Positions 1-6,373 of a stretch of 9,523 nucleotides of DNA are shown one piece after another (position 1 is the first letter of the stretch; the number at the start of each line of letters is the position of its first letter). Below the pieces are notes generated by a model. That model had not been told where the DNA came from and did no database searches. It saw nothing but the letters and a program-made list of their open reading frames with translations. Source of the DNA: Candidatus Zixiibacteriota bacterium (lineage in GTDB: Bacteria > Zixibacteria > MSB-5A5 > UBA10806); the NCBI GenBank assembly GCA_003520965.1, contig DOTU01000086.1:1-9523 (forward strand). Reading direction: 5' to 3'. The position numbers and the translations under genes were made by a program.

Positions 1-200
1 TAATCAGAAAACCGCGCCGCCCAAATCATATTACTTTTATCCAGCAGTTTGTCGGGGTCAGCGATAACCGTTGGCGGCAATATCTTTTCATGGACTAAGG
101 CAACAGGGAAGAAGCAGCTACAACCAAATTTCCTCGTTGTCTCAAGGTGCGATAGTTTTACAGTAAATTTTAAGAAGTTTTTTTTAATAATCAATGACAT
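1..200 (-). other. Possible 5' end of a divergent gene (open frame running off the window edge)
   Basis: On the minus strand an open frame runs from an ATG at 200 to base 1 without a stop, about 66 codons, and leaves the window. The part from about 106 down to 1 looks most gene-like. It reads approximately VHEKILPPTVIADPDKLLD and continues into a stretch containing NMIWAARFSD. First codon positions there are mostly purines and codon use resembles the real genes. The first 30 residues from ATG200 look poor, and no Shine-Dalgarno precedes that ATG, so a real gene would more likely start at TTG 80 or ATG 29. I recognise no family. It could equally be non-coding sequence or the tail of something upstream; plus frame 3 is also open from 3 to a stop at 96-98. 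Low confidence. Confidence 0.2.
137..188 (+). promoter_or_regulatory. Weak candidate promoter region for the trpS-plsC operon
   Basis: This AT-rich stretch upstream of trpS holds two imperfect sigma70-like pairs. TTGTCT (137-142) and TACAGT (159-164) are 16 bases apart, with four of six matches each. TTTACA (157-162) and TTTAAT (183-188) match five of six each, but the 20-base spacer is too long. An eight-base T run lies at 178-185 with no GC-rich hairpin before it, so this is not an obvious terminator. Neither pair is convincing, and transcription may start further upstream outside the window. Confidence 0.2.
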
Positions 201-216
201 TCGGTCGAAAGGGATC

Positions 217-221
217 GGAGG
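217..221 (+). promoter_or_regulatory. Ribosome binding site fixing the trpS start at TTG 226
   Basis: GGAGG lies four bases before TTG 226. It supports that TTG as the start, rather than the earlier TTG at 49 that would add a 59-residue tail with no tryptophanyl-tRNA synthetase similarity. Confidence 0.6.
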
Positions 222-225
222 ATTG

Positions 226-1212
226 TTGAACTCTAAACCCGTTATTCTTTCCGGTATGCAGCCGACCGGCCAATTGCATCTGGGTAATTATGAGGGCGCC
301 CTGAAAAATTGGGTTTCCCTGCAAGATAAATATCAGATGTTCCTTTGTGTCGTCGACTGGCATGCGTTAACCTCAGATTTTAACGATACCGCCCCGATGC
401 AGGACAGGATTTTCCAGACTGCGGTTGATTATCTGGCCGCCGGGCTTGATCCTGCAAAGTGTGCAATTTTTGTACAATCTGATGTCAAAGAACATGCGGA
501 GTTGCATCTGCTTTTATCCATGATTGTCCCGACCCCCTGGTTGGAGAGGGTACCATCATATAAAGAAAAGGTTGAATCGCTGGGCCTAGATAGTTATGGT
601 TTTTTGGGTTACCCACTTCTGATGGCGGCTGATATTCTCCTTTATAAAGCTAACGCCGTTCCGGTTGGGAAAGATCAGTTGCCCCATATTGAACTGACGA
701 GAGAAGTGTTGCGTCGTTTTAATGCTCTATATGGTCCACTATTCCCGGAGCCGGAAGGGTTAATGGCGGAGTTTCCGGTGATTCCTGGAATCGACGGGCG
801 GAAGATGAGCAAATCGTACGGAAATGATATTCGTTTGGCAGATTCGGAAGAGGATACGATTAAAAAAATCAAAAAGATGCTTACCGACCCCCAGAAGATA
901 AGAAGAGGAGACCCCGGTAGGCCGGAAATTTGCCCGGTTTTTGCGCTACACAAGGTCTATAATCCCGGTTTGGATGAGATACAAGCGGGGTGTACTTCGG
1001 GGGCGCTCGGGTGTGTCGACTGCAAGATGAAACTGGCGGGATATCTCAACGAATCCTTAAGACCCCTTCGGGAGCGAAGAAAAGAGCTTGTAAATAATAA
1101 AAAGTATGTTATAAATATACTTGAGGGTGGCGCCGAGCGGGCCCGGCAAAAGGCCGGCTCTACCATGAGTCAAGTCAGGGAGGCTATGCATTTGAAGAGG
1201 CCAGATGTCTGA
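226..1212 (+). CDS. trpS: Tryptophanyl-tRNA synthetase with a four-cysteine Fe-S type motif
   Basis: This cytoplasmic class I aminoacyl-tRNA synthetase charges tRNA-Trp with tryptophan using ATP. The protein of 328 residues (family norm about 320-340) opens with KPVILSGMQPTG. It carries the HIGH-type signature HLGN at 18-21 and KMSKS at 193-197. In the C-terminal anticodon-binding part, cysteines 236, 256, 263 and 266 form C-X19-C-X6-C-X2-C. The Thermotoga maritima enzyme is known to bind a [4Fe-4S] cluster through C-X22-C-X6-C-X2-C, so a cluster here is a reasonable inference; the first spacing is three residues shorter. TTG 226 is chosen as start because GGAGG precedes it and the family N-terminus begins there. 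It is the first gene of a tightly packed operon, and its last eight bases overlap scpA. The family call is very secure. Confidence 0.96.
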   Translation: MNSKPVILSGMQPTGQLHLGNYEGALKNWVSLQDKYQMFLCVVDWHALTSDFNDTAPMQDRIFQTAVDYLAAGLDPAKCAIFVQSDVKEHAELHLLLSMIVPTPWLERVPSYKEKVESLGLDSYGFLGYPLLMAADILLYKANAVPVGKDQLPHIELTREVLRRFNALYGPLFPEPEGLMAEFPVIPGIDGRKMSKSYGNDIRLADSEEDTIKKIKKMLTDPQKIRRGDPGRPEICPVFALHKVYNPGLDEIQAGCTSGALGCVDCKMKLAGYLNESLRPLRERRKELVNNKKYVINILEGGAERARQKAGSTMSQVREAMHLKRPDV

Positions 1213-1963
1213 GATTGCGACATATCGCGCAGCCGATCTTGTATTTGAGTTAGAGGCGTTCGATGGTCCTCTGGATTTGCTTCTTTATCTAATTAGAAAA
1301 GATGAAGTAGATATATATGATATCCCGATTGCCCAAATCACCAAGCAGTATCTTGGATATGTGGAAGCCTGCCGGGAGTTAAATCTCGAAGTTGCCGGGG
1401 AATTTTTATATATGGCGGCGATGCTTATTCGGATCAAAGCCCAAATGCTTCTGCCTCAACCGGAATCCGAGGAGATCGAAGATCCGCGTAGCGAACTGGT
1501 CAACGCGCTTCTCGAATATAGGAAAATCAAGCAGGCATCAGGAATGCTCGAAGAGATGGCGCAAATCCAGATGCGGAGATATCCTCGGCTTGATTCCGCA
1601 ATTCAAGATTTACCGAAGGTTGAACCCGAACTGATTAGAGTTGATGTTGCCAGCCTGATGATAGCCTTTGGCGACTTGTTGCGTCGTATACCTCACGAGG
1701 CCTTATATGAGATTCGACCGCAGGAGATAACGGTTGAGATGCGCAAGGAGCATATTTTCTCGCTTCTCGAAAACAAAAACTCGCTGGAGTTCGAGGAGTT
1801 GTTTTTAGATGACCCCAGAAGAATTGTTATGGTTGTCACTTTCGTGGCCATTTTGGAGTTAATAAAATCCGGAGTTATTCGAGTCGAACAGGCAACTTGT
1901 TATTCACCTATCCGGCTGTTTAAAATGGATCCTCAAGCGGCCGTTTTCATGGAGAGCACATGA
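1205..1963 (+). CDS. scpA: Segregation and condensation protein ScpA
   Basis: ScpA is the kleisin subunit of the bacterial SMC-ScpAB condensin. It bridges the SMC ATPase heads and binds ScpB, and the complex acts on the nucleoid in chromosome compaction and segregation. The 252-residue protein has the diagnostic N-terminal segment with FDGPLDLLL at 19-27, followed by DIYDIPIAQITKQYL, which belongs to the SMC-neck-binding helices. A predicted helical and acidic middle leads to a C-terminal winged-helix region (about 175-250) expected to contact the SMC head. The length is typical. ATG 1205 follows GAAGAGG (1194-1200) and overlaps trpS by eight bases; its own stop overlaps the next gene as ATGA. 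Its usual partner scpB does not follow directly but comes one gene later, after a secreted protease. No smc gene is in the window. Confidence 0.95.
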   Translation: MSEIATYRAADLVFELEAFDGPLDLLLYLIRKDEVDIYDIPIAQITKQYLGYVEACRELNLEVAGEFLYMAAMLIRIKAQMLLPQPESEEIEDPRSELVNALLEYRKIKQASGMLEEMAQIQMRRYPRLDSAIQDLPKVEPELIRVDVASLMIAFGDLLRRIPHEALYEIRPQEITVEMRKEHIFSLLENKNSLEFEELFLDDPRRIVMVVTFVAILELIKSGVIRVEQATCYSPIRLFKMDPQAAVFMEST

Positions 1964-3573
1964 AGGCACTGGTTTTTATTACAACGTTCTTAATCTTCGC
2001 GGTCGGACCGGTCCGGGCCTGTAATACAGCTGATTTGGTGGCGGGTTTAAGCGCGGCGGATCAATCCGGATTGAAAGTGCGGATCGGCCGGCCTTCCTCG
2101 CAATACAATTGGATTACGCCCGATAACAGGTTTGTTATTCATTACGATATGACAGGAAACCGGGCGGTTTACCACGCCAATGAGGATATTAACCCCGCTG
2201 ATGGCATTCCGGATTATGTGAATCGCACCGCCGATTATCTGGAAGCGGCTTATGATTCGCTGGTGCTGAATCTTGGATTTGACCCTCCGCCATTCGATGG
2301 CATGCAGGGCGGAGATTATCGTTATGATGTTTATCTTACCGATAACCTGGGCTTAACAACCCCGGAGGATCCATCGTATCAATATCCCGGCCGGCCGGCA
2401 TATACGTCGTATATTGAAGTTGGATATGATATGCGCTACCCAACCCGATATGGCGATGATCCAAATCCGTTCCTGAAGGTTTCGATTGCACATGAGTATT
2501 TTCATGCCATTGAGTTTGCTTACCGCGTATATTCGAGCGATTTCACATTCTGGTGGTTTGAGGCCTGCGCCAACTGGGCGGAGGAGAGAGTTTTCACCGA
2601 CGTCAATGATGTTTACTATAGTCTTCCGACATATTTATCCAATCCGCACCATTCGCTCTATCAAACTTCAGGGCAGTTTACTTATGGCGCCTGGCTATTT
2701 CCGGAATATTTAGATGAACGTTTTGGAAGCGATCTGTTGGTATCCTGCTGGCTGAAATTCGCTCGGTATGATTTTTCCATAAACGCCATAATGAATGCTT
2801 TTCAGGATATCGGCGCCGATCTCAATAACGAATATTGCCAGCATGTCATCTGGAATTATTTTGCCGGCGACAGTAATAGCTTCTATCGGGAAGGGGCCAA
2901 TTTTGGTGCTTCCGTTTTTGAGGCAAGGACGCATATAATCTTTCCGGTGAATTGGAGCCAGGCTCCAATTACTTTGGAAAATATGTCATCATCATATATT
3001 TCCTTTGGCCGTAATGATGAAGACAAAAGCACGCTCATTATTGAATATTATAATACCACGACTGATCGTCAAGCGGTTGGTTTGGCTGTAATCAGACCGG
3101 GCATACCGGTGCAGTACAGTGTTTATGACGCCAATACGGGGGTATCCCTACTATTATCCGTGAGCATGTTCGGCAGGGAAGATAAGGTTGTGTTAATGCC
3201 GATCTGGCTTTATGAAACCAACCCCAAAGAGGAATATTCCACATACCTGTATCGCGCCTATCTAAGAGATACTTTGAATACAGCTGTGGATGAAGGTAAA
3301 TCACCAATCACCGACTACTCGCTCGATAGTACTTATCCAAATCCCTTTAATGGGGCGGTGTCGATTTCATTTGACGCTCCGGGTTCGAAGCCGTATACAA
3401 TGCGAATTTATGATATCATCGGGCGGACGATTTCAGAGCGCGGTGGCATCTCGAATGAGGGGCTTAACACTATCACCTGGCAGCCCCCCGCCGATCTCGC
3501 CAGCGGAGTCCTTTTCTACGTGATCGATTTTGGTCAGAAGAGGCTCGACGGTAAAATGTCTTTACTAAAATAG
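1960..3573 (+). CDS. Secreted putative zinc metalloprotease with T9SS-type C-terminal sorting domain
   Basis: The 537-residue protein starts with a likely Sec signal peptide (about 1-20, MKALVFITTFLIFAVGPVRA), so it is exported. Residues about 55-300 resemble the MXAN_6640-type putative metalloproteases. HEYFH at 178-182 fits the HExxH zinc motif, and EACANWAEE at 201-209 can supply the third, glutamate ligand of a gluzincin-like site. Residues about 450-537 form a FlgD-like/type A secretion-system sorting domain: YPNPFN at 459-464, an IYDIIGR strand, and a terminal KMSLLK. This suggests export across the outer membrane and surface attachment or release by a T9SS-like machine, which is inference because no T9SS gene is visible here. 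Cysteine 21 follows the signal, but Arg at -2 makes a lipoprotein unlikely. Start ATG 1960 overlaps the scpA stop by four bases, with GGAG at 1951-1954. The substrate is unknown. The enzyme class is fairly sure, the physiological role is not. Confidence 0.85.
   Translation: MKALVFITTFLIFAVGPVRACNTADLVAGLSAADQSGLKVRIGRPSSQYNWITPDNRFVIHYDMTGNRAVYHANEDINPADGIPDYVNRTADYLEAAYDSLVLNLGFDPPPFDGMQGGDYRYDVYLTDNLGLTTPEDPSYQYPGRPAYTSYIEVGYDMRYPTRYGDDPNPFLKVSIAHEYFHAIEFAYRVYSSDFTFWWFEACANWAEERVFTDVNDVYYSLPTYLSNPHHSLYQTSGQFTYGAWLFPEYLDERFGSDLLVSCWLKFARYDFSINAIMNAFQDIGADLNNEYCQHVIWNYFAGDSNSFYREGANFGASVFEARTHIIFPVNWSQAPITLENMSSSYISFGRNDEDKSTLIIEYYNTTTDRQAVGLAVIRPGIPVQYSVYDANTGVSLLLSVSMFGREDKVVLMPIWLYETNPKEEYSTYLYRAYLRDTLNTAVDEGKSPITDYSLDSTYPNPFNGAVSISFDAPGSKPYTMRIYDIIGRTISERGGISNEGLNTITWQPPADLASGVLFYVIDFGQKRLDGKMSLLK
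2382..2414. repeat. Two adjacent inverted repeats inside the protease gene
   Basis: ATAT at 2382-2385 and ATAT at 2400-2403 flank a CCGGCCGGCCGG-type core, giving an imperfect dyad. It is followed immediately by a perfect one, ATATACG-T-CGTATAT, at 2400-2414. Both lie inside coding sequence. Chance is a fair explanation for either one. Confidence 0.4.
2950..2970. repeat. Perfect 21-base palindrome inside the protease gene
   Basis: Ten-base arms AATTGGAGCC and GGCTCCAATT flank a single central A at 2960. The sequence encodes VNWSQAPIT in the protease, so it is under coding constraint too. In RNA it could form a hairpin of roughly nine pairs with a tiny loop. No T tract follows, so it is not an intrinsic terminator. 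Confidence 0.7.
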
Positions 3574-3576
3574 GAG
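3572..3576 (+). promoter_or_regulatory. Ribosome binding site fixing the scpB start at TTG 3582
   Basis: AGGAG overlaps the protease stop codon (TAG 3571-3573) and stands five bases before TTG 3582. The next in-frame ATG, at 3645, has only a weak purine stretch before it, so the TTG is the preferred start. Confidence 0.6.
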
Positions 3577-3581
3577 TATTT

Positions 3582-4226
3582 TTGGACGGCAATCTTGAAG
3601 AATCCATAAAGATTGAAGCTACAGATTCGCGTGTTTCAGAAGTAATGGAGCACAAAAACGACACAGCGTTGGAGGCGATATTGTTTGCCTCGCCCAATCC
3701 GCTCACCGAAGCTCAACTGGCGCGTTTGATGGGGTGTGACAAGCGTCAAGTACCGTTAATTATTGACAGGCTGAATTATAGCTATCTGGACTCAGGGAGA
3801 TCTTTCAGGATCGAAAGATTCGGCGATTGTTTCCGGCTCTATACGTTGCCTGAATTCGATAAATATATCAGTCGTCTGGCCGAAATACCTCGGCCAGCCA
3901 GGCTTTCCCGGGCCGCACTCGAAGTATTAGCTATCGTAGCTTACAGGCAGCCGATAGTAAAATCCGAAATTGAGAAAATCCGCGGAATTGAATCCGACGG
4001 AGTGATTAGAACCCTGCTTGAACGCGGATTTCTAACAGTTGCGGGCAAATCGGATGCGCCGGGCCGTCCGTTGCTTTATAAGACAACCCAGGAATTTCTA
4101 GAATTTTTCGGCATCTCCGATCTCAGCGAACTTCCGGAAGTAGCTGTTCCCGAAACCGAGATACCAAAAACTATAACTCTCGTCAGGCCCCCAGAAGAAC
4201 CGAATAGCGCTGATGAGGCTGAATAA
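3582..4226 (+). CDS. scpB: Segregation and condensation protein ScpB
   Basis: ScpB is the second non-SMC subunit of the bacterial condensin. It dimerises and clamps the central part of ScpA to regulate the SMC ATPase cycle. The 214-residue protein shows two winged-helix regions. The first begins near 28 (LEAILFASPNPLTEAQLA). The second, at about 108-170, carries the highly conserved run LSRAALEVLAIVAYRQPI, then EIEKIRG and a GRPLLYKTT segment. The C-terminal tail is acidic and proline-rich, as usual. The start is taken as TTG 3582 because of the AGGAG before it; ATG 3645 would remove 21 N-terminal residues but leave the domain whole. It lies eight bases after the protease stop and overlaps rluB by 14 bases. 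Separation from scpA by one gene is unusual, but co-transcription still seems likely. Confidence 0.94.
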   Translation: MDGNLEESIKIEATDSRVSEVMEHKNDTALEAILFASPNPLTEAQLARLMGCDKRQVPLIIDRLNYSYLDSGRSFRIERFGDCFRLYTLPEFDKYISRLAEIPRPARLSRAALEVLAIVAYRQPIVKSEIEKIRGIESDGVIRTLLERGFLTVAGKSDAPGRPLLYKTTQEFLEFFGISDLSELPEVAVPETEIPKTITLVRPPEEPNSADEAE

Positions 4227-4944
4227 GTTCCTCGCCAAAGCCGGTATAGCCTCCCGCAGGAGGGCGGATACGCTCATCGAAGAAGGGCACGTGTTCGTCA
4301 ACGGCGAACTTGTGACCAGTCTTGGCACTCAGGTTGATGAGACCAAGGATGCTGTTTCAGTCGATAACAAACCGGTAAAAATCTCAGATGAATATATATA
4401 TATCATGTTGCACAAGCCGGTTTCATATCTTGTAACCCGTCAGGATGAATTCGGCCGGCAGACGGTTATGGATCTGGTGGGCAAATACCGCAACGTGGCT
4501 AAACCGGTGGGGCGACTCGATTTAAATTCCTCCGGGCTATTGCTTCTCACCAATGACGGCGAACTGGCTTTTCGTTTAACACATCCAAGATTTAAGATCG
4601 ATAAAACCTACAGCGTAAAATGCGAGGGGTATCTTACGGAAGAAGAGGCCGGGAGGCTCGAAAAAGGCGTTGCCATCGAAGGAGGAATAACGGCGCCGGC
4701 GAAAGTTAAAATTACGATGCAGGGAAAAGATTTCAGCCGGTTTGAGATTACGATTCACGAAGGGAAAAAGCGTCAGGTCAGGCTAATGTGCCTGGCGGTA
4801 AAGCATGAGGTAATAGCATTAAAACGCCTCACATTCGGAAATTTGCAGCTTGACGATTTAAAAGAGGGGAAATACCGCCTTTTGACCAGTGAAGAAGCGA
4901 AGACCCTGAAGGGTATAGTTGGGTTATGGAAAAATTTAAGGTGA
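4213..4944 (+). CDS. rluB: Ribosomal large-subunit pseudouridine synthase, RluB/RsuA family
   Basis: This enzyme isomerises a specific uridine of rRNA to pseudouridine. In the RluB branch the target is in helix 89/90 of 23S rRNA, near the peptidyl-transferase centre. The 243-residue protein has an N-terminal S4 RNA-binding domain (about 1-55, MRLNKFLAKAGIASRRRAD). The catalytic domain follows, with LHKPVSYLVT at 66-75 and GRLDLNSSGLLLLTNDG at 100-116; Asp103 is the expected catalytic aspartate. The C-terminal block EGKKRQVRLM is typical of the family. Assignment to RluB rather than RsuA/RluE/RluF rests on the S4 domain and on location after scpB, a common arrangement in bacteria. The ATG lies inside scpB with no good Shine-Dalgarno, so translation probably depends on coupling. 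A run of alternating AT at 4391-4402 encodes the YIYI segment. Confidence 0.92.
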   Translation: MRLNKFLAKAGIASRRRADTLIEEGHVFVNGELVTSLGTQVDETKDAVSVDNKPVKISDEYIYIMLHKPVSYLVTRQDEFGRQTVMDLVGKYRNVAKPVGRLDLNSSGLLLLTNDGELAFRLTHPRFKIDKTYSVKCEGYLTEEEAGRLEKGVAIEGGITAPAKVKITMQGKDFSRFEITIHEGKKRQVRLMCLAVKHEVIALKRLTFGNLQLDDLKEGKYRLLTSEEAKTLKGIVGLWKNLR

Positions 4945-5624
4945 TTGCCATCGATGGCCCGGCCGGCTCAGGGAAAAGCACAACCGCCCGGCTTTTGGCC
5001 GAAAAGCTGCATTTTACCTATCTCGATACAGGGGCGATGTACCGCTGCGTCACCTTAGTTGCATTGGATCGGAAAATAGATTTACAGAATGTCGACGAGG
5101 TTGGCCGTTTGGCTAGGACGCTGGAGATCGATCTTATCCCCGATCAAGAATTGGGAAATAAGGTTTTTGCGAACGGGCAAGAGGTCACAACGGCAATTCG
5201 CACTCCGCTGGTCGATGCCAATGTTTCCCTGGTTTCATCGTATAAAGAGGTCAGGGAGAAAATGGTGGCGCTGCAAAGAAAATTTGCCGAGAAAGGAAAT
5301 GTGGTGGCTGAAGGAAGAGACATTGCTACCGTTGTATTTCCGGATGCAGATCTGAAGATATATCTAATTGCTGATATCATTACCAGGGCGACCAGACGAT
5401 GCCGCCAACTCGAGGAAATGGGCTTGCCATGTACAATCGAGGAGCAAATGGCGTCCCTTTCGTCGCGGGATTTATTGGACAGCGGGCGGGCCATCTCGCC
5501 ACTCCGAAAGGACCCGGAAGCAGTTGAAATGGACACGTCGGGCCTCTCAATTGCCGAACAAATCGAGAGAGTATATCAGCTTGCCCAAAAACGGCTTATG
5601 CTAAACAATGAAAGTATTATATAA
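4926..5624 (+). CDS. cmk: Cytidylate kinase
   Basis: Cmk is a cytoplasmic kinase that phosphorylates CMP and dCMP with ATP. It recycles CMP released by phospholipid synthesis and RNA turnover. The 232-residue protein has the P-loop GPAGSGKST at 11-19, the substrate-binding LDTGAMYR at 33-40, GRDIATVVFPDA at 130-141, and the lid/arginine region SSRDLLDSGRAISPLR at 179-194, all expected for this family and length. The start is uncertain. ATG 4926 overlaps rluB by 19 bases, while GTG 4941 would give the common four-base GTGA overlap and a protein beginning MIAIDGPAG, close to many homologues. Neither has a strong ribosome binding site. It overlaps plsC by 17 bases; the cmk-plsC-rpsA order seen here is widespread and links nucleotide, lipid and ribosome supply. 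Confidence 0.95.
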   Translation: MEKFKVIAIDGPAGSGKSTTARLLAEKLHFTYLDTGAMYRCVTLVALDRKIDLQNVDEVGRLARTLEIDLIPDQELGNKVFANGQEVTTAIRTPLVDANVSLVSSYKEVREKMVALQRKFAEKGNVVAEGRDIATVVFPDADLKIYLIADIITRATRRCRQLEEMGLPCTIEEQMASLSSRDLLDSGRAISPLRKDPEAVEMDTSGLSIAEQIERVYQLAQKRLMLNNESII

Positions 5625-6258
5625 AGGCTGCTGGTTAATCTTACGCGTTTATTTGCGTCTACTCTGCAAGCTTGAGATTAAGGGCATAGAGAATGTGCCT
5701 AAAAGCGGAGGGGTGATTATCGCGGCCAATCATATCGGTGCCGGTGATCCGCCATTTATTGGGACATGTGTCAAACGCGAGTTTCATTATTTGGCAAAAA
5801 AGGAACTGTTTAAAAACTTTTTTATAGGCAAGTTTCTTCGCAGAATAAATGCTATACCGGTTAATAGAAGCATCCTCGATCAGCGAGCACTGCGAACGGC
5901 GGAAGATGTACTGCGGCAGGGGCAGGGTTTGATTTTATTCCCCGAGGGCACCAGAAGCCGTTCCGGCGAGCTTAAAAAAGGCAAACCGGGCGTGGGGCTT
6001 CTGGCGCGGCAAACTCAAACGCTAATTGTGCCTGCATATATTGAAAACTCCAGGGGGTTTGCGACCCTCATCTTTTCTAAAAGGAGGCTTAAAGTCAGGT
6101 TCGGCAAGCCGCTCGATGTTGACTGGGTGACGTCCTTTACCGATGATAAGGATGGTTATCGGGCCATTACCGAGGAGCTTATGAAGCGAATCGATGGCTT
6201 AAGATCGGAGGGAAAAGATGAGATTCAATCGACCATAAAAGACCAGTCCAGCCATTAA
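5608..6258 (+). CDS. plsC: 1-acyl-sn-glycerol-3-phosphate acyltransferase
   Basis: This membrane-associated acyltransferase adds the second acyl chain to lysophosphatidic acid to make phosphatidic acid, the precursor of membrane phospholipids. The 216-residue protein has a hydrophobic N-terminus (about 8-20) for membrane association. The catalytic NHX4D motif is NHIGAGD at 41-47, with His42 and Asp47 as the charge relay. INAIPVNR lies at 80-87, and the acceptor phosphate-binding FPEGTRS at 111-117. The exact substrate within the PlsC family cannot be read from sequence alone. ATG 5608 lies inside cmk without a clear Shine-Dalgarno, so coupled translation is likely. It is the last gene of the tight cluster; no ispH (often present in this neighbourhood in other bacteria) lies between it and rpsA. 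I see no strong terminator after it, so read-through into rpsA is possible. Confidence 0.92.
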   Translation: MKVLYKGCWLILRVYLRLLCKLEIKGIENVPKSGGVIIAANHIGAGDPPFIGTCVKREFHYLAKKELFKNFFIGKFLRRINAIPVNRSILDQRALRTAEDVLRQGQGLILFPEGTRSRSGELKKGKPGVGLLARQTQTLIVPAYIENSRGFATLIFSKRRLKVRFGKPLDVDWVTSFTDDKDGYRAITEELMKRIDGLRSEGKDEIQSTIKDQSSH

Positions 6259-6265
6259 AAAGTGA

Positions 6266-6293
6266 TTGCATATTATTTTTAGTTTTCTATATT
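6266..6293 (+). promoter_or_regulatory. Probable promoter of rpsA
   Basis: TTGCAT (6266-6271) and TATATT (6288-6293, five of six matches to the -10 consensus) are 16 bases apart in the AT-rich start of the plsC-rpsA gap. Transcription would begin near 6300 and give a leader of about 75 bases. The -35 half is weak. Confidence 0.4.
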
Positions 6294-6328
6294 GATTGTC
6301 TGATTTCTCCCGCCAACGATGTTGAGCA

Positions 6329-6345
6329 GGGGACCCCTTAGGGGG
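6329..6345 (+). promoter_or_regulatory. Short GC hairpin in the rpsA leader
   Basis: CCCC (6334-6337), loop TTA and GGGG (6341-6344) form a tight stem, with another GGGG at 6329-6332 that could compete only poorly. It sits 13 bases before the AGGAGG of rpsA. S1 is known to control its own translation through leader structure in Escherichia coli, so a role in control is possible but not shown. No T tract follows, so I do not call a terminator. Confidence 0.3.
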
Positions 6346-6357
6346 AATGTTAATTTT

Positions 6358-6363
6358 AGGAGG
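6358..6363 (+). promoter_or_regulatory. Strong ribosome binding site of rpsA
   Basis: A full AGGAGG stands ten bases before ATG 6374. It decides for that start over the in-frame ATG at 6347, which lies upstream of the motif and would translate through it. Confidence 0.6.
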
Positions 6364-6373
6364 ACTTAAGGTA

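Noticed and set aside
178..185. T run as the terminator of an upstream gene
   Set aside because: No GC-rich inverted repeat precedes it.
49..225. Upstream in-frame extension of trpS from TTG 49
   Set aside because: The added 59 residues do not resemble any TrpRS N-terminus, and a GGAGG stands before TTG 226.
1960..2022. Lipoprotein signal on the protease (Cys21)
   Set aside because: The residues before the cysteine, V-R-A, do not fit a lipobox because of the arginine at -2; an ordinary signal peptidase I site is more likely.
4391..4402. Alternating AT run as a regulatory or slippage site
   Set aside because: It encodes the expected hydrophobic YIYI segment of the pseudouridine synthase and the frame is intact.
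5144..5536. Minus-strand open frame of 130 codons inside cmk
   Set aside because: It is serine/arginine-rich in the manner of antisense shadows and lies opposite conserved Cmk motifs.
6329..6360. CCCC-TTA-GGGG stem as a terminator after plsC
   Set aside because: The stem is only four pairs with a three-base loop, and no continuous T tract follows.
6347..6373. Earlier rpsA start at ATG 6347
   Set aside because: It lies upstream of the AGGAGG and would encode an odd MLILGGLKV leader; ATG 6374 fits the ribosome binding site better.
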